Shown one piece after another: positions 11,641 through 23,473 of a stretch of DNA of 64,000 nucleotides. Source of the stretch: Oxytricha trifallax (taxonomy: Eukaryota > Ciliophora > Spirotrichea > Sporadotrichida > Oxytrichidae); contig ARYC01000835.1 in the NCBI GenBank assembly GCA_000711775.1, positions 49,441-113,440 of the forward strand. The letters are read 5' to 3'. The translations under genes were made by a program, and so were the position numbers. Position 1 is the stretch's first letter. Each line of letters starts with the position of its first letter. A model generated the notes under the pieces. The model did not search any database. It saw nothing but the letters and a program-made list of their open reading frames with translations, and had not been told where the DNA came from.

Positions 11641-12797
11641 GTATAACTTTAATGGTTTTTTTATACTTATTAATTGTTTAAATTTTTATAAAAATTAACT
11701 AATTTAATGCTATATTATTTAATCAAGATTCGAGAAGAATTTTAAATTTACAAGAGCATATCTTTTCAGAAATTAAAGTTTAATGACGCCAAGAATATAA
11801 TATTTTAATATTTAATGAATTTATTAAGTTAATCTCCAAATGATCGCAAAACTAATTTTTAAATTGATTTAATATATTTAATAACTTCATCTCTATTTAT
11901 ATTTACTTATGATAAATTCATATTATATTAAGTCGTATTTTAAATAAATAGAAAAAAAAATAATTGAGTATATATTGAATTTTAAAATTAAAAACATATC
12001 TTTTTGAATAGAGAATAAATCTAAAATTGCTCTCATAATATAATAAGAGAGATTATCGTATTATTTTAATAATAATGATGAACTACTATTGCTTTTTATA
12101 AACTTACCTGTCATAATTGTATGTATATAGTTTATCTTTTCAACGAGCAAAATGTAACCAAAGCATAGAATCCCCACAAAATGTTGCCACTTTAAATGAT
12201 TTTATTTATCAAATCTTCTGTTGTTTGTAGCCTATATCTGTGATTTACTAGCTAATAGTATATCCATCAAAATAGAATAAATTATAGCTTTTTCAAATAA
12301 CTGAATGTTAAAATGAGAGGATCCTATGTATGCTTCATTTATTTGTTTTACTTTGTAATTCAACGAAAGAATTTTACATAAATAATCAATTTTAAATATC
12401 TAAATGATTAACCACAATAGAATCTAAATGGGCAAGAATTATAAAAGTTATCAAATAATCTCCACCATCTCAAACCTTATGCTCGTAATTTTTAGTTCAT
12501 ATTAATTTTTTATTATTAATTAATTAAAATTTACTAATTAATTATATAGATTAATTTATAATGAATACTATATATAATTAATAAAATAGTTTTTATGAAA
12601 TTAAAACAATAATTTACTATAGATATGTTTAAGTATAATTTAAATAATAAAAATTATTGTATTTAATTTGAATTATAAAATTGAATATAATTAATATTAT
12701 GAATATATAAATTGAACTTTTATTTTTCTGGTAATATAAACCTAACTAAACAAGAAATTATAATTAATTATCAAAACAATCATAAAGTTAAGACCAA
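11641..12797. other. Non-coding A+T-rich spacer
   Basis: About 1.15 kb without a convincing open frame on either strand and without a recognised repeat. It probably holds the 3' flank of one locus and the 5' flank of the next, plus germline-limited DNA. Confidence 0.45.
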
Positions 12798-13745
12798 ATG
12801 TAAAATAACTCAAACGCTTTTAATGATGACGAATCTCAACAGAATCCAAATTAATTATCACATCATCGGGAGCCTCGTAAATTCGAGGATGAATACAACA
12901 GCTCAAGGAGTGGCAGAGCTGTACGCCATTTAGATAAAGAGGAACAAAAAATGATGTACAATACTTTTAACTCTCAAATGGCAAAACTTCAAAACGCAAA
13001 TCCCTTCATAGACTCTTCTGCATTATCTAACATGTTCCACATACTAAGATAAACTCCACCAATGACAAAGTAGACAGAGAATAAGTTTAAGTAAGTCTAC
13101 AGGCAAGCCAGGAGAAGATCCCGAACATTGAAGAGAGAGTATCCCAAGTTAACTGCTCACGATTACCCCACTATTGAAGGATGGTCTCTTCCTCAATAAT
13201 TAACCAACTCACAATAAGACCAAGCATTTGAAAGTGTTGAAAAAATGATGGTAGTCAAGCCTGACAAGGCCATTATTGAATAAGCTCTTAAAGAGCAATA
13301 TAAATTGTTTATCAACAACAACAAAGGGCTCTCCCAAGATCAAGATGAATTTTTGAGACGCAATCCTCCATTAGACAAAATTGTATTTAAGCCAAGAAAG
13401 CCTGGATAACCAAGACCATAGACTCCTGAGGAGAGTGACTTTACCGAGTATGACTCTTAAGAGTCTTTTGGAGATATCAGTCTTGGACCGCTGTCCTAAA
13501 AATCAACTCCACAGCAGCCCATTAATTCTCAATTCAGCTTCAATCCACAGCAGAGAGACAACTATGGTGTAAATCTCTAAAATTCTTAGTAGTTTGCTGG
13601 AGGAGACCTCAACAATCTTAATAAAAAAAATACTTCTTATATTACTTAGAATTATATTATCATAAATAAATGTATGTGTTAGGAGTTAGATGATTTTAAG
13701 TCTGAAAATAAAATCAATGAGAGAATTATATATGCTAAGTTTTGA
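12798..13745 (+). CDS. Gln-rich, basic-patch protein, unknown function
   Basis: ATG 12798 (MQNNSNAFNDDESQQNP) to TGA 13743, 315 codons. Features: an acidic/Asn N-terminus, a basic segment FKQVYRQARRRSRTLKREYP, a helical region (AFESVEKMMVVKPDKAIIEQ), a KPRKPGQPRPQTPEESD stretch and a Q/N-rich end (QNSQQFAGGDLNNLN). After NLNKK the composition becomes A+T-rich and the last 40 codons are doubtful. No domain known to me. Length and style resemble the upstream gene at 10747, but I see no clear sequence similarity. Confidence 0.65.
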
Positions 13746-14435
13746 AATATTTTCCCATTCCCTTTATAGTGTGTTTGAATTTTTGAATAGTTTAAATGTA
13801 TTATATAATTTCAATCAGAAAGAATCCAAACATATATGATAAAATGCATATCTTTCATTAACAGGATATTTAATCGTTATAATAATTATTATAGTAATTT
13901 AATTATTATTACAGCAGTTTATATAATCTCAACAAGATACATTTTAACTTTAATAATTTACATTGGCTTTGAAAATTCTTAAAATCATATCAAATGAATT
14001 ATAATTTAAATTTCGATTTTTGGAGGAGGTGCTATTCACACATATGAATTTTAAACTTTTATTTTTCCTAATAAATGCCCCTTAAATTTCAAAATATAAT
14101 TGTTAATAAATAAGAAAGGATTTATTAGTAAAAAAAAGAGACATATTTCAATTCATTTTTAGATAAAACAATACTTAAAACATAAAAATTAATTTAATAA
14201 GGCTTAAAAACCTTATTTTATAAAATGTGAAAAGATTTTATTTTTTTAACCTAAAATTTCATTCATATAATTTAGTTTTAATAGTAATTTATTTTTAATA
14301 TTATTTTAACAATTTATACTACAAAAAAATTACCATAATTATGTTAATGAAAAGTAAAAATGTTAGCTTTTTATGGGACTTCTATAGAGTTAAAATATTG
14401 TAGATTTATATTAAATATTATTAGTATTTGTTTGA
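13746..14435. other. Non-coding A+T-rich spacer
   Basis: About 690 bp with no coding signal on either strand; only poly-A/T rich runs. It ends where G+C rises abruptly at the orphan coding segment. Confidence 0.45.
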
Positions 14436-14537
14436 GATGAAGAAGACCAACCAAAGCCAAAGAAGAAGGCAGGCAAGAAGGGAGCAGACGCCGCCGGAGC
14501 AGCTGCTGCAGGCCAACAAGAATGCAAATAACAGTGA
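14436..14537 (+). CDS. Orphan C-terminal MDS, Lys/Ala-rich tail
   Basis: A sharply bounded G+C-rich island reads DEEDQPKPKKKAGKKG, then an Ala/Gly run and QQECKQQ before TGA 14535. No start and no upstream coding sequence exist locally: the DNA before 14430 is featureless A+T-rich. It is best read as the last MDS of a gene whose other MDSs lie elsewhere (scrambled or dispersed), followed by a 3' flank to about 14620. An alternative frame (MKKTNQSQRRR) is open but runs into A+T-rich sequence. Confidence 0.55.
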
Positions 14538-14968
14538 CACTCTATATGTTTAATTCAGACACACACAATAATAAGTATTCAGTCAATTCTACCTTCCCCT
14601 CATTTCTAATTTTTAAAACGTTTTACTGTTTTTAATAAAAAATTGTCATATAATTATGGATTAATGTGACTTTAAAATAAAATCAATACATTCTATATAA
14701 GTTAATATTTTAAGCATGAAAAATAGCATTAATTGTTTTTATTTAAAACATTTATATTATGCAATTTATTCAAAAAAATCCAATAAAATAAGAAAACTTT
14801 ATACTTCATTAAATAATACTTTATAAGATTTTTTTTCAAAGTATTAATTATATAAATATAAATCATATCTTAATTTTCAATAATTAATTAAATGCTAATA
14901 AAATCAAAATTTCAAGAGGTACAAAATTTACAAAACATTTGTTTAAGAAGTTTGATTTTTTTAAAATA

Positions 14969-14994
14969 GGGGTGGGTGGGTGGTTGGTTGGTTT
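14969..14994 (+). repeat. G-rich GGGT/GGTT tract
   Basis: Consecutive GGGT then GGTT units in otherwise A+T-rich DNA. The tract has the spacing needed for a G-quadruplex. It is not a telomere array (which would be G4T4). Confidence 0.7.
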
Positions 14995-15739
14995 CAATAA
15001 GTATTCTTTGTATTTATTCATCATAAATTTTCATACATTCATTCCATATTCAATACTATCATACAAATATCAATAATTTTATAAATAAAAATTCTAATTT
15101 ATTAGGAAAGTATTTAATATAATATTTAGTATATGATTACATAAAATGAGAAAATATAAATTAGTTTTAAAATATAGAGAAATTTCAATTTATCCTTATA
15201 AAATTTTGAATTGGTCCTCATTTTATGATTTTTAATAAATAAAATAAAATCATTTAAATACTTTTGAACATTCTTATATAAACTCACTTAAGAAAACAAA
15301 TATAAATTTTCAAATTGTTTGATTTTATAAATATAATAAGTAATAATATATTTAATAAAAATGGAAAAGATTATTTGAAATGAAAAAATTAATTAAAATC
15401 AACATCCTTATTTAAAATTTTAATTGCAAAAACTAAACCTAAAAATCTGAATAATCTAATTTTTTTAATCAGGAAGTATTAGGAAATCTTGACTATTCTT
15501 AATCAGTTGTTTCATTATATTGAATTTTATCCTATATTCCATTCTTAATATAGGATATTTAATTAATTATAATTTTGATTAAAGCAATAAGTCTGAAAAG
15601 TTGTATTATAATCAATATTTAGATTTTAATCAGAATTTTATCTTTTTTATTCTTGCTCATTAATTATTGGTTCTACAGCATCTTTAATAATTTTCTATTC
15701 TTCATCCAAGATTTTGCACAACTTGCATCCAGCTTAATA

Positions 15740-15756
15740 TATAAATTAATAAAATA
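15740..15756. other. Copy A IES, 17 bp, pointer ATA
   Basis: ATA copies at 15737-15739 and 15754-15756. Removal joins NGTPY to QAGCKLCK on the minus strand and corrects the frame. The same 17-bp IES is present in copies B, C and D. Confidence 0.75.
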
Positions 15757-15896
15757 CGGAGTACCATTAGGAAGATGTTTACCTTTAAAAGCACAACCAT
15801 CATCCTTGCCTAAACAAGGTTTTCCAATTGCAGAATAAGCTACATCGTGACAAGCTTCGCAATAACGTATAGAACCAAAGCAGAAAGTTGTTGCAG

Positions 15897-15948
15897 TTAT
15901 TATATAAATATGAAATTTAAATGCTATTTATAGAAATTGTTTAATGAG
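15897..15948. other. Copy A IES, 52 bp, pointer AG
   Basis: Excision joins QFCCSP to ATTFCFG (minus strand), matching the MYCBP2-like CC..FFCFG core. Left in, the frame is wrong. The pointer is only 2 bp. Confidence 0.65.
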
Positions 15949-16056
15949 GGGAACAGCAGAATTGACATTTGTAATAAATAAATTCTGTTCCATGAGTTTC
16001 ACAAGGTTTCAATGTATCACCATGCTTAGTTGCATTGCAATAAATACACAAGATAT

Positions 16057-16079
16057 CAAATAATATTTAATATTTATAT
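16057..16079. other. Copy A IES, 23 bp, pointer ATAT
   Basis: ATAT copies at 16053-16056 and 16076-16079. Excision joins LPPPKN to ILCIYCNATKH in frame. Confidence 0.75.
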
Positions 16080-19000
16080 TTTTAGGAGGAGGTAGGTTAA
16101 ATTCATTCTTTTCAGCTTTACAGTCTCTTCTTCCTCCACAATAAACAGTCTCGCATTGGAAACATTTATACATGGCAAGCTAAAATAAAATTATAAAGCT
16201 TAAGGATTCATTAATTTATATATATTTTAATGAATAATTTATAATATAAAATGCATTTCCGATCCTTTTCTTAAAATTAATAGATATCATGAAATTCAAG
16301 TAGAATCATTTATTCTTAAAAAGTCATAAATATAATGATATTTTATTAATTAGAATTTTTATTTTCACAAATTTCTAAAATTAAACTGTATTTTTTGGTT
16401 GCGAGTTTTTTTTATTATAATTTTATCAAAATAAATAAAAATATTAAAACCAAATTTTGAGTGTAACAGTAAAATTTAAGGATATAAATTTTGTAATTAT
16501 GGCTAAATCAAGGTTAAATATAGAATTTTATAATTCAATTTCAATGTATTTTATTAAATAAATATGATATCTAATCGAATGTTTAGTTTATGTAAATTTA
16601 ACTAATATAATTTGGTCTTTAATAATTTTATGCTAAATACGCAAGTCTATATGTAATAAAAACGGAATTAAGAAACTTTTAGTGTAAGATTTTTATAATA
16701 GATGCAATAAGAGTTAATATTTATGAACTAAAATTAGCTTATTTATCTTATTTAAATTTCTTGACTATTTTTGGGAAAGGATTCACTCATCTTTTCCATT
16801 ACTATAAATATCTCAAGATAATTAAATATATAATTTGATATTTTATTATACAGTGATATGTTAAAAACAGTTGTTTCAAATCTATAACTAGGCATTATAT
16901 TAGAATGATTAAAATGTCTGAGTATTTTTAATTTTTTTTTATAAATTGCATAATCGACTTAGTTATTTTGAAATTCAGGCTTTTATTTGTAATCATCTTC
17001 GAAAAAAAGGTTTTCTCTTAAAGCAAGACTAAGAGCTGTAGAATAAACGTGCTCCTTAAAATCAATCCATATCATAAGTTTACTTTCTATTTCACTGCAA
17101 CTTGACTTTTCCATTAATACACCACATTGAGGGCAGTCCAAAAATCCGAAAGATATGCTAAAAATATAAAAAAGACTTTGTTTTAATTTAAAATGCGAGC
17201 ACCTTTGAAATTTTATGTAATGAGTTTATCAATTAAGAAATTTCAAAATTAAAATTTAATTTTCACAAGATTGATAAAAAGAATTACAAATAAAGATCAG
17301 TTTCATTAATTTTGTCTTAATTCTTTATATTTTGTAAATGCAATGCTAATGAAAAAGATGTCCGCAATTCATTTAAACTGTTAGAGTATATTTTTATATA
17401 AAATAAGGATTATAACAAATAATTTTAAATATGGAGTTTAGCGTGTGACAAATCATGCAATAGTCTTCAGCATGAACTCCAAATGTTTTTGAGTGATCAT
17501 ATCTGATAAAATATAACGGATCAATGTAAAGGAGACAAGTAGTCTCGGTAGATGTACCCCGACAGAAGTGATTGCAGTCTGGATGAACTATAATTATTTA
17601 ATTTAAATAACTTTTGCACAAGACTTTTCAATAAGTTAAATGCATTCCCTTTGATTACAAACTTAATCAAATGCCAAAGTCTTTTTTCAATTATTGTTGT
17701 TTGTCTCCAAATTTACTATGACAGAAATAAATTAGTGAAATATTAATAGGTTCTGCACTTCCTTATTTTTTCAATTCTTAAAATCTTCACAGGTAAATCC
17801 AAGATGGTATGGCTAATGCTTACATTTATAGCATTCGCTCATTCTACAATTTCAGCATTCAATTATATTTAGCTTGCAGTTATTCAAAATCTCAATTAAA
17901 AATGGGAATATGATTAAGCTAGCAAAATATTAAATTTATGACTGCTAATAATACTTTACAACTTTAATCTAATAATTTCAAAGTACTATTGTTTAAGGCC
18001 AAAATAAGGGTAAATATTTTTAAAATAAAGAAACTTCAATATTTTATTTTGTTGCAGTCTGAAATTAATCATTGGGGCCATAGGCATAATAAATTTCATT
18101 TTAATTGAAAATTTGGTTATCATTTTCTACATTTATTTTTTTCATTATATCTGAATTACATGCAGGCACTTTAATGCATATATAATATCATTTAAATCTT
18201 TCAAACAAACTTTTCTATTATTGCAATAAAATAGCTGCTTTAACTTACTTTATTAAGTAATTTTTTAATGCTATATTTTGACACATAAAAATTAAAATCA
18301 ATATAGATTAATTTTATTTAACTCCTATAATCAGTATGTGACTAAATATAGCATAAAAATTTACATTAAAAAAGTAAATTATATCAAATATTTGATTAGA
18401 GTGATATTATTTTATTAAAAATTATTTTATACAATTTAACGATTAAAATAATAACAAAGTCATTTAAATATTAAAAATCAAAATAATAATTGTTTATAAT
18501 GTTATAATCTAAACTTATTAAGAGCAATGAAAATTATAAAATACAATAAAAAAGCAAATTTAATCAAATTAAAAATTTTGAATAATTTATTTTGTTTTTA
18601 AAATTATGTTATGGGAGTTAGATATTATGAGATGTAGATTCATATCATAGGGATTAGAATTATAGTACATAATGGGATAAATTAGATGAGAGATGGGTAA
18701 GAATGTCACTGTTAATGGGGATAGTGTAGTACCTGAGATGATTATATATACTAAATTTATTTGTATTTTAATTCATTAATTAATTTCCTTAAAATTTAAT
18801 CTATTTAAGGAATAATCGCAGCATAAAGTAAAAATAAATAATTTGAACATCTTCAGAAATTTATTTGCCATAACTATCTAACTGTTTGTAATTAAATTCT
18901 CCCCTCTTATAATTAAATAAATTTACTCTCTTTAATGAGGTGATCCAATAACAATTCTTGCAAATATAAATTTTGTTAACTTTTATAAGTTAATCATTTA

Positions 19001-19534
19001 CTTTCAAATATATAATAGTATAAAATGAAAAATCCACAAATATTATGATTGAACTCCTAAATAATCATGTTTATTATGTTTGTAGAATAGTATTTAATTA
19101 AGGTATAAGCATTTATAGCTTTCACAATTTTATCTTTGTTACTAATATAATTTCTAAGCTCTTTCACCGTAGATTCAATTGCCAATGACCATTTGCACTC
19201 ACAGCAAATCGTTATCTCATTTGTTTGAATCTTTAATATAATTTTTAATTGTTTCACTTAAACTAGCAACTGATTTATTACTTAAAAATAAATCTATAAC
19301 AATATTGCTTTATCAATGCACTTTCCATGGCAAATATGATAATTATTTGAGAAAGGGCAGTAACTATATTTACCCTCAAATTACTCATATTCTTCACCTG
19401 TTAATTTATATTAATTTAATGCATCTAACAAAAAATATTTAAATTACTATTAATCCTATATCATAGGGAAGGTATTAAAAATCTTTAGCACATATTGAAC
19501 AAATTTTTTCTTCTGTCATTCCTAAAAATAGCAT

Positions 19535-22500
19535 ACTGTGTAAATCATATTTAAAATGTACACAAATCCTTATTAAACATATTTTAGGGAATATTTAAAT
19601 TTTTTAATTACTTTTTTTATTGTTTTTCGTTATTTTTTAACTTTAAACTTTATTATAACCAATTTATATCTTATAGCATTAAAAAAATGCAGGTAAATTA
19701 ATTTTTATAAGACATGATTCTTAAATACAGGAAAAAAAATCTTTCTAAATATTGGAAATTTTTGATGAATAATAACTTGCAATAGTTTTTTTTCATTTTG
19801 AATAGTAAATTGACTCCTTTTATTTAAATCTTTAAATTAATTAGCATTAGTGATATTTAATTAATAAAAATAATGGATGTTATATAAAATAATTCTTTAT
19901 TTAAAACTTAGAATATTTTTAAGTATTTTAAATAAAGAAAGATTTTCTTAGAATTTTAGCACTATTTATTTGATGATTATTGTCTAATAAAAAGAATTTT
20001 AAATTAAAATAAAAATATAAAAGCAAAAGAAAACCGTAAAGTTTTTTTTAAAAAGACTTTAATAGAAATTTTGAATTTAGCGAAGAGGTTAACAGTCTCC
20101 ACTGAAACACATATTTAATAATATTCCATTAAGCATTTCAATTAATGTATATACTAAAATCAATGCTATAATCGTAATAAATTTCTTTTTATTTAAAAGA
20201 AATAAATTCTGCTTTATGAATTTAATTCTCTTATATAAGTTAAATATCTTATTTTTCTTCTATTTACATTTTTGGTGGTTCGTTAAATCCATTTCAACAG
20301 TTACCAAATATTCTAAATGTACAGATAATTTAGAAAAATCACAATTATAAATGAAATAATAATATCTAATATTCCTCATTCATAAGTAATAAAATAAAAC
20401 CATTTAAATAAAATATTTTAGTCAAATCTCATACGAGAGTTCTTTTTTATTGATTGAAGTATTAGATTATTAAAAGGTAAAAAAATGTATCTAAAAATGA
20501 CACATTCCAATCCAATTCATTACAATTTAATATTGATAAAAAAATAAGAATTTAACTAAATACAAGTAGTAATTATTATAACGAATGATTTTTTAAATAT
20601 TAAATAGATTGTTGTTCAATTTTATATCTTGATATTTTTATCTCTGATTAATTCTGATATATTCTTATTATAGATAATTTTGATACATAAATGAATTTTC
20701 AAAGATTTATTTAATATATGTAAAATACGAATAAAAGGAAATTATAAGAACTAAGTATTGATTTTATTAAAACTAAAATCTATCTTAACTCGCTAATTTT
20801 TACTATAAATATAATGTTATAATTGGAAGACTTTATTAATGAAGTTTTAATAAAGGGGATGTTTTCCCCCATGTTTTGATGGTCAATAGTTCAAGATTTA
20901 TTGAGCTAGAACTTATGAGACTTCGACTGGTCTGAAAATGGAAAATGCTTTGCTTACACTAAAAACAGAAGAAACAACGATTAAGTAAGAATATAAATTG
21001 GCTTTTATTATACTAAGTGCAGTGATGAGAATATAATTTTATAAGAAAATACTTTTGACCTACAAAATTACACTTTAAATAGATGTTAGAAAAGAGGATT
21101 TTTAATAAATCTTTTAGCTAAATCTAAAATAAAAAATTCTATAATTTTTAATAACTATAAATAATATGAATATAATATATTTATTATAATTTTTTAGTAA
21201 TATTAATTTTTAGAAAAGTCAATTTAAATATTTACTTAGTAGTTTTATTTAAATTTCAAAAAGAATATAAATTAATTACATAAAATTGATTTATTTGTTT
21301 GAACAAATTTTTCGCTTAAAAACTGATCTTATTAATATTTAATATAAACATTTAAATTAAAATATTTAACTTATTTATCAATAATTATAAATTAGCGACA
21401 GGGTTTTGGTGTAAATTAAAAATAATTAAGGAAAAATTTAAATAATCCCAAATTTTTATAATTTCTTTTTCCTAAAATAATATTAAGCAATATTTAAATC
21501 TAATATCAGTTCATTATTATGAATTTGATTTAAGAAATTGAATAATCTAAATCATTAAAGAAATAATAACCAATATATATTTTAAGAAATTACTTATTTT
21601 TAATAGCTTATCATTGTATGCAAGAGCTCTAGCTAATCATAGCACTTTTATTTTATATATTTTAAATCTAAGTTTACTATTTAAATTTCAAAATATTTAG
21701 TTTACCAATTAAATTTTTAGATTTATTTTATAGGTTTTTATTTTTTTTGTTTTTCATAAATTAGGAATCTTACATTTTAAGTGCTTACATTAATAATATG
21801 TCCATAATGAATTTTTTTGTCTCTTGCTCAAATTAATTTTCATATGAGAGTATTATTAACAAATTTATTAGATAATAACTATCTTAATATATCTGATAAA
21901 ATTATAATTCTAAAGTCTAAATAATTGTTATTGAATCTTATCAATCAGAATTTATACTTTTTCATATAAATCAATTTACTTTTTAACCATCAATTTTTAA
22001 AGATTTGATTCTTATTATAAATAAGTTTAATTTAATTGTCTAAGGAGAGATATTCATAAATTAGATATTTTTGTTTTTTAGGTAATATAGATTATAAGAA
22101 ATACAGATATTCTTATAAAATATATTAGAATTAATAATTAAAAATAAGATCTTCCTGATTATTTCCAAAAGAATATTAACAAGCAAACAAATTTTAATCA
22201 TTCGGTAATAGTACATTTAAAAACTTGTTTATATACTTTAATTGAATTGGTTTATTATGAAATTTATTATATAAAAAACATATTTACAATTTGTAGGGCA
22301 TTATATTTCCTAAGCAATATGAAATAATATCTTGTAATAGGTTTAATTTAATAAAAAAAATTAATTTTAATACTCTTGGTAAAAAAAAGTATTGATATGT
22401 TAATAATCATTTTAATAAAAATAATACTTTTAACATTTCTATCAGTTATATTCCAATAAGTTATAGCTTTCAGCATTTTAATCTTTCATTTCATAATACC

Positions 22501-23473
22501 AATAGGTAACAAATTTAATTTATTTATGAATTAAATTAAAATTAGGTTAAAAATTTACTTAGAAAGCAATATTTTTTAATGCATTGAAGGTGAGAAATTT
22601 AAATTGAGTTATATTTTTCTTTTAGTATGTTTGTTAACGATTAAAATCATTTATTTTAATATCTTTCTACATAAAAGACATTTTAATTAAAATACAAAAA
22701 GAAAATTCCTAAATTTAATAGGTCCTTAATAAATAAGCGGATTTATAAATTTATATTTCTCTTTGATCATTTATTTTTATTAATATTACATAAAAAAATA
22801 GGTAAAATAAATCAATTATTTTTTATGTCTAATTTCTTTAATATTTTGTTTCAATTAGGCTATTTGACATACTTTCAAATCTATATTTTAGCTAAAAAAG
22901 TAAAGGATATAATTATTGGACATAATTTTTAATAAAATTATTCATTAAAAATTTCAAAAATTTTAAATAAAAAATAATTCAGAATTTCAAAAATAAATGA
23001 ATAAAATTTGTTTTTAAAATAGAAGAAAAACATTAAAAACAATATTTATATATTAATTTCTTTTAATAAAGTTCACAATAATGTTTTAAATTTTTTTATA
23101 TACATTCGATGTGCAAAAGGAATCTAAAATAAATATATTTATTATTATTAAAACTTACATAAAAAAGGTTTTCTATAACCCTACAAATCCTTAATTCACA
23201 ACATTAATCAAATCAATCAAGTGTTTTTGTGGTTTAAATGAACTTATCAACCCCCATCTTTTATTTCTGTAGAATTCCAAGTTAAAGAAATATTTAAATT
23301 TTAATAATAAATAATGTTTCTCCTAATTTGCTTACTCTAATAGGAAAATAATAGTGCAACTATAAGGTAAGTGTTACGAAACTTCAATTTCCCCCCTCCC
23401 TAACTTATAAATTTAACTTATTAAAAAACTTTTACAATAATAAATTAATTTAAAATCTACATTTCAACAGACT
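19535..23473. other. Germline-limited A+T-rich spacer between copies A and B
   Basis: About 3.9 kb with no supported gene. A block near 20570-20600 (ACGAATGATTTT) matches blocks upstream of copies B and C, so the duplicated unit extends about 1 kb past the start codon. At 23370-23400 there is a half copy of the MITE end found at 27.5 kb. The rest is unique-looking poly-A/T DNA. Confidence 0.5.

Larger units (their letters stand above)
15512..19534 (-). pseudogene. RCR-type E3 ligase-like gene, copy A (decayed)
   Basis: Minus-strand order follows the other copies: KICSICAKD (19500), a second zinc site with YCPFSNN, CCECKWSLAIESTVKELRNY (19200), CHFCRGTSTETTC (17550), the second half of the RING with FGFLDCPQCG (17140), then the tandem-cysteine domain (CFQCETVYCGG, KCQFCCS, FCFGS.RYC, NGTPY, AGCKLCK). 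Damage: the CGG.. zinc site reads CRG, CLPCL reads CLLYI, and the CTCC pointer pair before the RING core is mutated. The C-terminal LRGRRASIN tail of B-D is absent. Three shared IESs (15740-15756, 15897-15948, 16057-16079) are still recognisable, so the copy is derived from an IES-bearing gene. It could still be transcribed; ligase activity seems unlikely. Confidence 0.66.

Noticed and set aside
14969-14994. Internal telomere repeat
   Set aside because: Units are GGGT/GGTT, not the hypotrich G4T4, and no chromosome-end context is seen.
20040-20340. Possible fifth tandem-cysteine remnant between copies A and B
   Set aside because: Similarity (TTCTGCTTTATGAATTT, TTTTTGGTGGTTCG) is too weak and A+T-biased to separate from chance.
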